Assembly: GCA_003222395.1 (NCBI GenBank)
Contig: QHWB01000053.1
Span: forward strand, 119,173-183,172
Source of the DNA: Acidobacteriota bacterium
GTDB taxonomy: Bacteria > Acidobacteriota > Vicinamibacteria > Vicinamibacterales > CAVVIG01
Reading direction: 5' to 3'
Length of the DNA stretch: 64,000 nucleotides
A model generated the notes under the pieces. That model had not been told where the DNA came from. It worked only from the letters and a program-made list of their open reading frames with translations, and ran no database searches. The position numbers and the translations under genes were made by a program. The first letter of the stretch is position 1; each line of letters begins with the position of its first letter. This document shows positions 49,723-58,070 of this stretch, piece by piece.

Positions 49723-50178
49723 GTGAACCGCGCAATCCTGGGATTTTCAATTTCACTTCCATCGCAGTGTTCACGAATCACGACGCATTACACGCTCTCG
49801 CCTGCTCACCGCGCGACCATTCGGGCTGAGGTGCTGACGGCGGCGTCGCATATAGAAGATTTGCCGCCAACTGTTCGTGAGGCGATGCGTACGCTGTTCA
49901 AGGAACGCGCACTCAGCCTCGCTAATCCGGGCGAGTCATTTCAAGCAAACCCCTGGCAGATGGTGCTGGCGCCACACGCTCCGTCACGCCGGTTGATCAA
50001 CGCTGCATGCGGCCCGGACCATTGTCTGGTTCATTACGAGGAAGGCCGCTTTCAGCACTCGTTTCGAGTTCTCGTGTTCGGCTTGAACCGGCACGATGCG
50101 CAGCTTGAATGGGCTGGAACATCGTCCCGCGCGCTGGCCGACGTCGAGGCGATCAAGACCTTCACGTTGCGACAATAA
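49723..50178 (+). CDS. Hypothetical protein following repeat copy A
   Basis: The frame is open from 49336 through the repeat. GTG 49723, just beyond the repeat, would give 151 residues. From about 49786 the sequence looks like a genuine protein: YTLSPAHRATIRAEVLTAA, LPPTVREAMRTLFKERALSL, HCLVHYEEGRFQHSFRVLVF and ALADVEAIKTFTLRQ. It has balanced composition, unlike the Arg-rich shadow frames. No domain is recognised and there is no clear ribosome-binding site. Expression from within the repeat is possible. Confidence 0.45.
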   Translation: MNRAILGFSISLPSQCSRITTHYTLSPAHRATIRAEVLTAASHIEDLPPTVREAMRTLFKERALSLANPGESFQANPWQMVLAPHAPSRRLINAACGPDHCLVHYEEGRFQHSFRVLVFGLNRHDAQLEWAGTSSRALADVEAIKTFTLRQ

Positions 50179-50223
50179 CCTTCCTCGCCGCCGAACACCC
50201 ACGCGTCACATCCACGCGGCGAG

Positions 50224-50604
50224 TCATTCGCGCGGGCGCAGTTCCACTGGCGTGCCGTGTGGAGTGTGGCGATAGGCGTCAGCCCATGCCTCCTTGCGCT
50301 CGAGCATCGCCGCCGGATCGGTCAGCCCTTTCGCCGCGACGAGGCGTTCGAGCGTCGCGAGCCAGCGATCGTAATAACGTGAGCCATCGTCCGGCTCGCC
50401 GCGATCCGCCGCGGCTTTCAGGTCGTGGGCGAGCGCCGATGTCCATTCCTTCCATGTGAAGTAGCCCGCCTCCGAGAGTTTGACGGCAAGCGCGAACGCC
50501 TGCGCCTGCCACGGCTCGGCGAATACCGGTCCGCCTTCGTCGCGCGGAATGCGCGGCAGCGTCGCGAGCCGTTCAGCGTCGATCTTCGGATCAGGCGCGG
50601 TCAA
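50224..50604 (-). CDS. Nitrile hydratase accessory protein
   Basis: 126 residues if started at TTG 50604, inside the last codons of nthB. There is no ATG in the region. Sequence RIPRDEGGPVFAEPWQAQAFALAVKLSEAGYFTWKEWTSALAHDLKAA followed by YYDRWLATLERLVAAKGL resembles the N-terminal half of the beta subunit, as known for accessory proteins (P14K-like) that deliver cobalt or help maturation. Being last in the alpha-beta-accessory order is typical. Confidence 0.8.
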   Translation of the reverse strand: MTAPDPKIDAERLATLPRIPRDEGGPVFAEPWQAQAFALAVKLSEAGYFTWKEWTSALAHDLKAAADRGEPDDGSRYYDRWLATLERLVAAKGLTDPAAMLERKEAWADAYRHTPHGTPVELRPRE

Positions 50605-51253
50605 GGTAGTCGTCCCACATGTCGATGTGCACGCAGTCGCGCGGCGGGGCGTCGGGCCCCCAGAGCTCGCGCGCGGCGAACCGCACCGAGTACACGTGCT
50701 GCGGCTTCTCGCCCGAGAACTCGGCGTTGGTGTCGGGAAACACGAAGACGCCGTGGTCGCGCACGATGACGCCGCTCTTGCCACGCGCGTAGCGAGGCAG
50801 CCGTGTATGGCCCGCCGGGTTGATGTCGCGTGCGCGCACGCGCTGGCCGACTTTGAATCGCGGCGCGACCGCGGCCTCGCGCCGCGCTGAGTTTCGGCGC
50901 GCGACCATGTCGGGAACCATCGCCGCCGTCACGCGCGGCTCCGCCTTCGGAGATCCCGCCGCGGCATGTCCAGTGTCGAGCTCTTCGCGCGTGACAATCG
51001 CGTTCGCCACGAGCTGATTCGCGAGCCGCGCGTACCAGCGCTCGTAGTACGTCATGCGCAGGTAATCGGCCGGGGGCAACAGCTCGAGGAGATGACGCGA
51101 GTTGTCCAGATTCTGGCGTCCGCCGCCGGCGCGCACAACGCGAGTCATCGCGTACACACGGCCTTCCCACGGCTCGTGGAACACCGGCTCGTTCCGTTCG
51201 TGGCGGATCGGCCCCATGCCGTGCATGCCGCCCATGTCGTGGACGCCGTTCAT
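50591..51253 (-). CDS. nthB: Nitrile hydratase subunit beta
   Basis: 220 residues. Starts [16 protein letters not shown], the standard beta N-terminus, followed by [41 protein letters not shown] and the C-terminal SH3-like domain [29 protein letters not shown] with [12 protein letters not shown]. The ATG overlaps the nthA stop (ATGA). With alpha it forms the heterodimer that hydrates nitriles to amides. Confidence 0.95.
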   Translation of the reverse strand: MNGVHDMGGMHGMGPIRHERNEPVFHEPWEGRVYAMTRVVRAGGGRQNLDNSRHLLELLPPADYLRMTYYERWYARLANQLVANAIVTREELDTGHAAAGSPKAEPRVTAAMVPDMVARRNSARREAAVAPRFKVGQRVRARDINPAGHTRLPRYARGKSGVIVRDHGVFVFPDTNAEFSGEKPQHVYSVRFAARELWGPDAPPRDCVHIDMWDDYLDRA

Positions 51254-51903
51254 GGCGCGGCTCCGGATTTCGCGGCGGTCACCTTCGCGACGCCGACCAT
51301 CGAGTCGCGCGTCACCAGCCCGGCGAGCTCCTGTTCGCTCATGTGCTGAGTGCCCGCCGGCCGCTCGGGCAGCACCATGTAGCGGAGCTCGGCGGTGCTG
51401 TCCCACACGTGGATCTCGGTCTCCTCCGACAGCTCGAGTCCGAACTCGCGGAGGACGCCGCGCGGATCGATCACGGCGCGCGACCGATACGGCGCCGATT
51501 TGTACCAGACCGGCGGCAGTCCGAGCACGGGCCAGGGATAGCACGAGCAGAGCGTGCAGACGATCAGGTTATGAACCTTCGGCGTGTTTTCCAGAACGAT
51601 CATGTCCTCGCCCTGACCACCCGAGTACCCGAGCTCGGCGATCGCGGCGGTGGCGTCGGTGAGCAGCCGCTTCTTGTACGCCGGATCGACCCACGCGCGG
51701 GCGACTACGCGCGCGCCGTTGCGCGGGCCGATCTTCGTCTCGTAGGCATCGACGATGGCGTCGAGCGCGGCGCGATCGACGAGCCCTTTTTCGACGAGCA
51801 GCGACTCGATCGCCTTCACGCGCAGCGCGAGGTCGGAGGGCACGGCCTGATGATCGTGATCGTGCTGATCTGATCCCGTCGTCGTCTTCCGTCTTTCTTC
51901 CAT
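51250..51903 (-). CDS. nthA: Nitrile hydratase subunit alpha, cobalt type
   Basis: 217 residues. The metal site is C116-T-L-C-S-C121 ([10 protein letters not shown]). CTLC rather than CSLC indicates non-corrin cobalt, and the two later cysteines are expected to be oxidised. A His/Asp-rich N-terminus (DQHDHDH) may help metal loading. It starts one base after the stop of the TPR cytochrome gene (TAACATG), so the enzyme is co-transcribed with two c-type cytochromes, an unusual operon head. Product amides would need an amidase, not seen here. Confidence 0.95.
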   Translation of the reverse strand: MEERRKTTTGSDQHDHDHQAVPSDLALRVKAIESLLVEKGLVDRAALDAIVDAYETKIGPRNGARVVARAWVDPAYKKRLLTDATAAIAELGYSGGQGEDMIVLENTPKVHNLIVCTLCSCYPWPVLGLPPVWYKSAPYRSRAVIDPRGVLREFGLELSEETEIHVWDSTAELRYMVLPERPAGTQHMSEQELAGLVTRDSMVGVAKVTAAKSGAAP

Positions 51904-51904
51904 G

Positions 51905-52675
51905 TTATTTGCTGCTCTTCAACTGCTCCAGCTGTCGCTTCGCCTGCTGATTGTTCGGATCGAGCTGCACCGCCTTCTCGAGATTCTTGATCGCGCTGTC
52001 CTTGTCGTTCTTCCTCGTGTAGGCCTGCCCCATCGCGGCATAGGTCGGCGCCGAGTTCGGATAGAACTCCGTGTTCAGTTGCAGGAACGCCAGCGCATCG
52101 TCCGGTTTGTTCGCCGCACTCAGCTGATTGCCGAGGGCGACGAGCGCCGGCTCGCTGAAGTCGTAGCTCTGTGCGCCGTAATACTGTTTGCGCAGCGCGC
52201 GATACTGCTCGATCGCCGCCGCCACGCCGCTCTTCGCCGCGGTGTCGGTGAGCACGTCGGGCAGCAGCTTCGGAATCGCGACGCCGCGATGGCACGTCGC
52301 GCACCGCATGCGCGCGACCTCGGCCGCGGGCTTACTGGTGACCTCCGGCAGTTTCGCCGTGATCTCGCGCGCCATCAGGATCATCTTGCGCGCCACGATC
52401 TTCGTCGGCTTCGCGTCCGACGCGAAGTTGAATTGCGGCGCCTGTCCCTCGTGGCAATAGCCGCATCCGCCCGAGGCCTGCACGCCGAGCGCCTGCACGA
52501 AACCCTGCATCGTGGTGACGATCTCCGGACGCGGTGTGTCCTTCGGGTAGACCTGCAGGTTCGTCATCGGCGGCGCCTGCGGCTGCTGCTGCGCCGGCGG
52601 TTGCTGGGCGAGGGCACCCGACGCACACACGAGAAACAGGCTGGACGCGACTACTCCGGACAACACGCGTGTCAT
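51905..52675 (-). CDS. Di-heme reaction-centre-cytochrome-like protein with TPR tail
   Basis: 256 residues from ATG 52675 (AAAGGAG upstream). Signal peptide ends at ALAQ. Heme motifs CGYCH (71-75) and CATCH (125-129) flank the helix [16 protein letters not shown] with probable Met ligands, as in 44729-45880. The second half contains TPR units ([63 protein letters not shown]). It probably links a periplasmic electron carrier to a protein partner. It heads nthA directly. Confidence 0.85.
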   Translation of the reverse strand: MTRVLSGVVASSLFLVCASGALAQQPPAQQQPQAPPMTNLQVYPKDTPRPEIVTTMQGFVQALGVQASGGCGYCHEGQAPQFNFASDAKPTKIVARKMILMAREITAKLPEVTSKPAAEVARMRCATCHRGVAIPKLLPDVLTDTAAKSGVAAAIEQYRALRKQYYGAQSYDFSEPALVALGNQLSAANKPDDALAFLQLNTEFYPNSAPTYAAMGQAYTRKNDKDSAIKNLEKAVQLDPNNQQAKRQLEQLKSSK

Positions 52676-52769
52676 GCTCGGGCTCCTTTTCTTATTTCGC
52701 GTGGGAATCCACCCCCACGCGCTGGCGTCGCTTACGCTCCGGATCTTGTTCGCGGCGCTGCCGCTTGGA

Positions 52770-53138
52770 TTACGGGCGTTCACCGATGATGCGCGCCAGC
52801 AGCGGGATGTCTTTCGCCGCAGGCGAGACCGGCAGCGACTTGATGTACGCGAACAGGTCCGCGAGCTGCGCGTCCGAGAGGATCTTCTCCGTATACGGCG
52901 GCATCTGCCGCGGGTTGTGCACGTAGGCGGTGAACCGCTCCACGGTCATCTGCATCGGCACGAGACGCGCGCCCGCGCCGCCGTGTCCGTCGTATCCGTG
53001 GCACGCGTAGCAGCTGTACCTCGCGTACAGCTCCTTGCCGTTCTGTACGTTCCCAGCAGGCGCCGTTGGTGTTTGCGCCGCAAGGACCGGCATCAGCAAC
53101 ACAAACGGGGAGGAAACCACGAAAGCACGAAATCGCAT
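52770..53138 (-). CDS. Mono-heme class I cytochrome c
   Basis: 122 residues with signal peptide (VLLMPVLAA) and GGAGGG before ATG 53138. One heme motif CYACH near residue 45, and a likely Met ligand in RQMPPYTEKILSDAQLADLFAYI. Periplasmic electron carrier. A REP array lies directly upstream (53153-53299), between this gene and the ThDP enzyme. Confidence 0.9.
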   Translation of the reverse strand: MRFRAFVVSSPFVLLMPVLAAQTPTAPAGNVQNGKELYARYSCYACHGYDGHGGAGARLVPMQMTVERFTAYVHNPRQMPPYTEKILSDAQLADLFAYIKSLPVSPAAKDIPLLARIIGERP

Positions 53139-53152
53139 CTTCGTCTCCCTCC

Positions 53153-53299
53153 GTAGCGCGAGGCTTTCAGCCGAGCGTAACTTTCGCCGTTGTTCACGTG
53201 CGCCGTACGCCTCCCGCTCGCCTGAAAGGCTCGCGCTACACGGAAAGGCTCGCGCTACACGGAAAGGCTGGCGCTACACGGAAAGGCTCGCGCTACACG
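53153..53299. repeat. REP array with four tandem 19-base units
   Basis: A GTAGCGCGAGGCTTTCAGCC copy (53153 on) faces CCCGCTCGCCTGAAAGGCTC (53213 on). The 3' half GAAAGGCTCGCGCTACACG is then repeated four times in tandem (53222-53299), one unit with GGCTGG. The array fills the space between the ThDP enzyme and cytochrome genes. Confidence 0.85.
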
Positions 53300-53312
53300 A
53301 ATGGATCCATTG

Positions 53313-55217
53313 TCATCTCGGTTGGGTGATGACATCGAGCAACGCCGGCTCACCTCGCTTTACCCGATCGAGCGCGCGCGTAATCGCCGGGGCGAGCGCC
53401 TTTGGATCGGCAATCGGTCCTTCACCGAACATGCCGTACGCCTGCGCCATCTTCGCGTAGTCGATGTTCGGGTCGCGCAGCGTCGTGCCGATGTGCGCGC
53501 GATCGCCGCCGCGGTTGCGTTGACTCGCCATCTGCTGGATGAACATCACTTCCTGGTGGTACGCGCGGTTGTTGTGCATCACCGTGAGCAGCGGGATTTT
53601 GTGGTGGCAAGCCGTCCACAGCACGCCAGGCGCGTAGTTCAGATCGCCGTCGGTCTGAATGTTGACCGACAGGCGTCCGTGCTTCCGGTTCGCGAGCGCC
53701 GCACCGACCGCCGCCGGCGCGCCGTATCCCATCGCGCCCGCGCCTTGTCCGCCGATGTACTGGTAGTGCTTGTCGAAGTTCCACAGCCGGCCGGGCCACC
53801 CGCTGACGAACCCCTGCCACGACACGAGCGACCAGTCTTCGCGTTCGATCTGCGCCCACAGTTCCGCTGACAGCCTCGCCAGGCTGATCGGGCTCGATTC
53901 CCATCCGTACGCGGCAGCTTCCGCGGCCGCGACGCGAGCCTGGTGATGCGCGTCGGCAATCGTTTTTCCACGCTCCTGCAGCGCGCGCTTGCGATCGGCC
54001 GTCAGCTGACGCTTGACTTCCTCGACGAGCGCCGGCAGCGTCGCCTCGGCATCGGCCGCGATGATCAGGTCGGCGTCCGGCAGGTGCTGAAAGTCCTGGA
54101 GATTGCTCTTGATGTAGAGCTCCAGCGACGAGATGTTGATCGTCTTCGCATTTGCCGCGCGCGCGCCGCCGGCGAAGCCGGGTCCGCCGCCGCCCTGCAC
54201 TTCGAGGTTCAGAATCACGTCGCCGGCACCGCTTCCGTTTCCGGCCAGCGGATGGCGCGACGGAAAATTCACGCGATCGCCGCCGCCGTTGACCGGCGCC
54301 TGCAGCAGCTCGGCGAGCTCGACGAGCAGCGCGATCCCGTTCGGCGTGCGCGCGGCGCGTCCCGCGTTGATGCGCGGATTCTCCGCCGCGACCAGCAGAC
54401 GCGCCGCCTCGCGCACGGCGCCCGGCTCGCCCGCCGGCGGCGACGGCATCGTCAGGCGCGGGATGCCCGGACGCGCGTCGCCCATCGCGCGCAGCTGAAC
54501 ATCGTGATCGATGACGAGGAGCACCGGCTCCATCGGCGGCGTCATCGCGATCTTGTACGCGCGCACCGCCGACTCGGCGAACGCCGTCAGTGACGCCGGT
54601 TCATCGTCCCACTTGACGTAGTCGCGGACGATGAGCGCCATGTCCTGCGCGCTGTGGTACGAATTGACGCCGTTGGCGCGCGTGCCCGCGTCGCGCCAGT
54701 TGCCGGCGATGACGACCACGGGCACGCGATCCGCGTACGCGTTGTAGATCGCCATCGACGCGTGCTGCAGGCCGATGTTGCCGTGCACGACCGCGAGCAT
54801 CGGCTTCCCTTCGATCTTCGCGTAGCCGTGAGCCATCGCGACCGACGACTCTTCGTGGCAGCACGTCAGCAGCTCGGGGAGCTTGTTGTCGCCGTAGTTG
54901 ATGATCGATTCGTGAAGGCCTTCGAAGCTCGAGCCCGGATTGGCGGCGACGTACTCGAAGCCGAGCGTCTTGATCACGTCGACCATGAAGTCCGAGCCGG
55001 GCCGTTCCACGATGCGCGACGCGGCGCGGCGCGGCGGTGGTTCGGTGTCGGCCGCCAACTGAGCGTTGGGCGGCGCGGCCGGGCTCGTGCGAGGCGTGCC
55101 CGCTTCCTGCGGCTGGGCCGAGATCGACGCCGACTTCGCGACCAGAGCGGCCGCGCTCGCAGCTGCGCCTTTCAGAAATCGACGACGACCGAGGGGATTC
55201 TCTCTCGCGTTCGCCAT
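53313..55217 (-). CDS. Tat-exported thiamine-diphosphate enzyme (acetolactate synthase/benzoylformate decarboxylase superfamily)
   Basis: 634 residues, GGAGGG before ATG 55217. A Tat signal (RRRFLKGAAASAAALVA, residues 11-27) is unusual since relatives are cytoplasmic. The PYR domain (about 75-240) carries the cofactor-activating Glu at 122/123 (CCHEESSVAMAHGYAK). The PP domain has the ThDP motif from GDLNYAPG to MHNN around residues 520-545. The central domain has a Gly-rich insert (LEVQGGGGPGFAGG). It would decarboxylate or ligate 2-oxoacids, but FAD-site residues of true ALS are not evident. The substrate is open. Confidence 0.85.
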   Translation of the reverse strand: MANARENPLGRRRFLKGAAASAAALVAKSASISAQPQEAGTPRTSPAAPPNAQLAADTEPPPRRAASRIVERPGSDFMVDVIKTLGFEYVAANPGSSFEGLHESIINYGDNKLPELLTCCHEESSVAMAHGYAKIEGKPMLAVVHGNIGLQHASMAIYNAYADRVPVVVIAGNWRDAGTRANGVNSYHSAQDMALIVRDYVKWDDEPASLTAFAESAVRAYKIAMTPPMEPVLLVIDHDVQLRAMGDARPGIPRLTMPSPPAGEPGAVREAARLLVAAENPRINAGRAARTPNGIALLVELAELLQAPVNGGGDRVNFPSRHPLAGNGSGAGDVILNLEVQGGGGPGFAGGARAANAKTINISSLELYIKSNLQDFQHLPDADLIIAADAEATLPALVEEVKRQLTADRKRALQERGKTIADAHHQARVAAAEAAAYGWESSPISLARLSAELWAQIEREDWSLVSWQGFVSGWPGRLWNFDKHYQYIGGQGAGAMGYGAPAAVGAALANRKHGRLSVNIQTDGDLNYAPGVLWTACHHKIPLLTVMHNNRAYHQEVMFIQQMASQRNRGGDRAHIGTTLRDPNIDYAKMAQAYGMFGEGPIADPKALAPAITRALDRVKRGEPALLDVITQPR

Positions 55218-55287
55218 GGCGTCAGCCCTCCAACGTTCGCGCGCGAAGTCTACCGCGATTTCTCCTTTTTGGGCCCGCCGATCCGGT

Positions 55288-55293
55288 TACAAT
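55288..55293 (+). promoter_or_regulatory. Possible -10 box upstream of the DUF1592 operon
   Basis: TACAAT preceded at about 17 bases by a TTTTGGG stretch gives a plausible sigma-70 type promoter for the plus-strand operon. The assignment is by eye only. Confidence 0.3.
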
Positions 55294-55304
55294 TCGCGAC
55301 ATCA

Positions 55305-55318
55305 GATATGGCAGTTCA
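55305..55318 (-). promoter_or_regulatory. TGAACTGCCATATC motif upstream of the ThDP enzyme
   Basis: Exact 14-base match to the motif at 45912-45925. It lies 88-101 bases upstream of the ThDP enzyme start and on the other side just upstream of the DUF1592 leader. Confidence 0.35.
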
Positions 55319-55340
55319 AGGGGTTATCATGAACGACGAC

Positions 55341-55407
55341 AGGGCAAAGGGCAGAGGGCAAAGGGCACCTCTCAAAACCGTGCCCTTTGCCTTTTGCCCT
55401 CTGCCCT
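55341..55407. repeat. AGGGCAAAGGGC inverted repeat in the DUF1592 leader
   Basis: AGGGCAAAGGGCAGAGGGCA and the complementary TTTTGCCCTCTGCCCT flank CTCTCAAAACC. The stem of about 28 bases lies 30-95 bases before the DUF1592 start and could fold in its mRNA leader. Confidence 0.7.
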
Positions 55408-55435
55408 CGCTGTGTTCTTCCGAGATCGCGTGCCG

Positions 55436-58066
55436 ATGTTGAAGACACTCGTGATCGCCGCGTGCGTGGCGGCCGTTCCGTTCGCGGTCGCGGCTACCGG
55501 GCAATCAGCCGCGCCGGCACCGCAGGCCGCGCCACAACCGTCCGCGACGCCGCCCGCCGCCTCCGTCTCGCCGCAGCGCGCGCTCATCAATCAGTACTGC
55601 GTCGGCTGTCATAGCCAACGCGCCAAGACCGCCGGACAGGAAGCCGCGCGCAAGCTGATGCTCGACGACGTCGACATCAATCACGTCGCCGAGCATGCCG
55701 ACATCTGGGAGACCGTCGTCCGCAAGCTGCGGGCCGGCATGATGCCGCCGGCTGGCGTGCGCCGGCCCGACAAGGCGGCCTACGCCGCGTTCATCGGCTG
55801 GCTCGAGAACGAGCTCGATCGCAACGCGCCGCCGTACATGCCGGCGCCCGGGCTCCATCGTCTGAACCGCACTGAGTACGCGAACGTGGTCCGCGACCTC
55901 CTCGATCTCGATATCGATCCGGCGCAGTACCTGCCCTCCGACGACTCGACGTTCGGCTTCGACAACATCGCCGGCGCGCTCGGCATCTCGTCAACGCTCG
56001 TCGAAGCGTACGTGTCGGCCGCTGGAAAGATCAGCCGTCTCGCGATCGGCGAGCCGACCGCGCCGACGCTCGTCGTCTACCGCACACCGGAAGACACGTC
56101 GCAGGATTACCACATCGAGGGACTTCCCTTCGGCACGCGCGGCGGCATGCTCGTCAAGCACGTGTTTCCGTCCGACGGCGAGTATTCAGTGACCGTGACG
56201 CCAATCTTCGGCGACAACATGTCGCCGACAGGTTTCGGCTCGGTGCCGTGCGAAAAGCTTGAAGTGCTGCTCGACGGCGAGCGCCTGCAGCTGCTCGACT
56301 GGCAGGGCGGCCGCCGGTTCGGCGCGACCAACGCGAACTGTGACGGCCAATCCGCCGCCCGTGGCCGCGGCGCCGCCGGACCGCCCGGCGGCGGCCAGCA
56401 GGGACCGGAAGCATTCTTCGGCGGCCGCGGCGGCACGCCCATGCGCGTCCGCTTCAAGACGACGGCGGGCGAGCATCAGGTCGGCGCGACGTTCCTCGCG
56501 ACGAACTTTGCGCCGCTGCTCGATCTCGATCGCCACTTCATGCGCGACACGCTGCAGACGGGACCAACACCCGGCTTCACCTTCTTCCCGCATGTCGGCA
56601 CGGTGCGCATCGAAGGACCGTTCAACGCGACGGCGCCGACCGATTCGCCGAGCCGGCGCAAAGTGTTCGTGTGCCGCCCCGCGAATGCCGCGGACCCTTC
56701 GACAGGCTCAGGGTCGTCCCGAGCAGCGCCGAGGGACGACGAAGCGGCGTGCGCGCGCAAGATCGTGACGACCCTCGCCACGCACGCGTACCGGCGGCCG
56801 GCAACGAGCGCAGACGTGCAGTCGCTGATGGAGTTCTACCAGAACGGTCGCAAGCAGCGCGATTTCGATCGCGGCGTCGAGCTGGTGCTGGCCAGGATTC
56901 TCGCCGATCCGAAATTCATCTATCGGATCGAATCCGAGCCGTCGAACGTGAAGCCCGGACAGAGCTATCGGCTCAGCGATCTCGACCTCGCGTCGCGGCT
57001 GTCATTCTTCCTCTGGAGCACGATTCCAGATGACGAACTGCTCGACGTCGCGGCTCAAGGGCGGCTCAAGGATCCCGTTGTCCTGGAGCGTCAGGTCCGG
57101 CGCATGTTGAGGGATCCGCGGGCCGAAGCGCTCGCGATCAATTTCGGCGGACAGTGGCTGAACCTTCGCGGCATGCAGGCCGCCGGGCCGCTGCCGTTGA
57201 TCTATCCCGACTTCGACGATCCGCTGCGCCAGTCGATGCGGCGCGAGGTCGAGCTCCTTGTCGATTCCATCATCCGTGAAGATCGCAGCGTCGTCGACTT
57301 GCTGACGGCCGACTACACATTCGTCAACGAGCGGCTCGCGAAACACTACGGGATCCCGAACGTCTACGGCAGCCAGTTCCGTCGCGTCACGCTCGGTCCC
57401 GACATGGATGCGCGTCGCGGGCTGCTCGGCAAAGGGGCGTTCCTGGTGACCACGTCGAAGCCGGAACGGACGTCGCCGGTGACGCGGGGCAAGTGGATCA
57501 TGACCAATATCCTCGGCATGAGCCCGCCGCCGCCGCCGCCCGACGTGCCGCCGCTGCCGGCGAAGATGCCCGACGCGCGCGGCAACGCGAAGGAGCCGAC
57601 GATGCGGCAGAAGATGCTGCAGCATCGCGTCCGCGCCGACTGCATCCAGTGCCACGCGCTGATGGACCCGATTGGCTTCGCGCTCGAGAACTTCGACGGC
57701 GTCGGCCTGTGGCGCACCGATGAAGACGGAACGCCGGTCGACGCCTCGGCGAAAGTTTTCGACGGCACGGCAATCGATGGCCCCGCCGCCCTGCGCAAGT
57801 GGCTGCTCGAATATGCCGATCAGTTCGTCGAGGTCGTGGCCGAGAAGCTGCTGACGTACGCGCTCGGACGCGGCGTCGAGTATCAGGACATGCCGCTCGT
57901 GCGATCGATCGCCCGAGATGCGAAACGAAGCGACAATCGTTTCTCCGCGCTCGTCCTCGGCGTCGTCAACAGCACGCCGTTCCAGGTGAACATGAAGGTT
58001 CAGGAACGGCCGGTGCCGAGTCACACCGTCGCCGCGGAAAGGTCCGGCGGCAAGGGAGCCCGATAG
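55436..58066 (+). CDS. Exported DUF1587/1595/1592/1588/1585 protein with cytochrome-type heme sites
   Basis: 876 residues from ATG 55436 with signal peptide (LVIAACVAAVPFAVAA). Order: heme motif CVGCH (55-59), DUF1587 (LHRLNRTEYANVVRDLLDLD), carbohydrate-binding-like insert, DUF1595 (LATHAYRRPATSADVQSLM), DUF1592 (LSDLDLASRLSFFLWSTIPD), DUF1588 (RRGLLGKGAFLVTTSKPERT), second CIQCH (736-740) and DUF1585 (DPIGFALENFDGVGLWRT). Common in Planctomycetes and Acidobacteriota, function unknown. Residues about 421-436 (DPSTGSGSSRAAPRDD) are encoded by a dispersed CCTTCGACAGGCTCAGGG repeat that landed in frame. Confidence 0.92.
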   Translation: MLKTLVIAACVAAVPFAVAATGQSAAPAPQAAPQPSATPPAASVSPQRALINQYCVGCHSQRAKTAGQEAARKLMLDDVDINHVAEHADIWETVVRKLRAGMMPPAGVRRPDKAAYAAFIGWLENELDRNAPPYMPAPGLHRLNRTEYANVVRDLLDLDIDPAQYLPSDDSTFGFDNIAGALGISSTLVEAYVSAAGKISRLAIGEPTAPTLVVYRTPEDTSQDYHIEGLPFGTRGGMLVKHVFPSDGEYSVTVTPIFGDNMSPTGFGSVPCEKLEVLLDGERLQLLDWQGGRRFGATNANCDGQSAARGRGAAGPPGGGQQGPEAFFGGRGGTPMRVRFKTTAGEHQVGATFLATNFAPLLDLDRHFMRDTLQTGPTPGFTFFPHVGTVRIEGPFNATAPTDSPSRRKVFVCRPANAADPSTGSGSSRAAPRDDEAACARKIVTTLATHAYRRPATSADVQSLMEFYQNGRKQRDFDRGVELVLARILADPKFIYRIESEPSNVKPGQSYRLSDLDLASRLSFFLWSTIPDDELLDVAAQGRLKDPVVLERQVRRMLRDPRAEALAINFGGQWLNLRGMQAAGPLPLIYPDFDDPLRQSMRREVELLVDSIIREDRSVVDLLTADYTFVNERLAKHYGIPNVYGSQFRRVTLGPDMDARRGLLGKGAFLVTTSKPERTSPVTRGKWIMTNILGMSPPPPPPDVPPLPAKMPDARGNAKEPTMRQKMLQHRVRADCIQCHALMDPIGFALENFDGVGLWRTDEDGTPVDASAKVFDGTAIDGPAALRKWLLEYADQFVEVVAEKLLTYALGRGVEYQDMPLVRSIARDAKRSDNRFSALVLGVVNSTPFQVNMKVQERPVPSHTVAAERSGGKGAR
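56696..56740. repeat. CCTTCGACAGGCTCAGGG dispersed repeat inside a gene
   Basis: The 18-base core is widespread in genomes of several phyla. It is followed here by GTCGTCCC...GGGACGAC, a small stem. Length keeps the frame and inserts about 16 residues between domains of the DUF1592 protein. Confidence 0.75.
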
Positions 58067-58070
58067 CGAT

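Noticed and set aside
52698..52721. CGCGTGGG/CCCACGCG hairpin between the cytochrome genes as a terminator
   Set aside because: No T-run follows on the minus strand, and the genes on both sides look co-transcribed.
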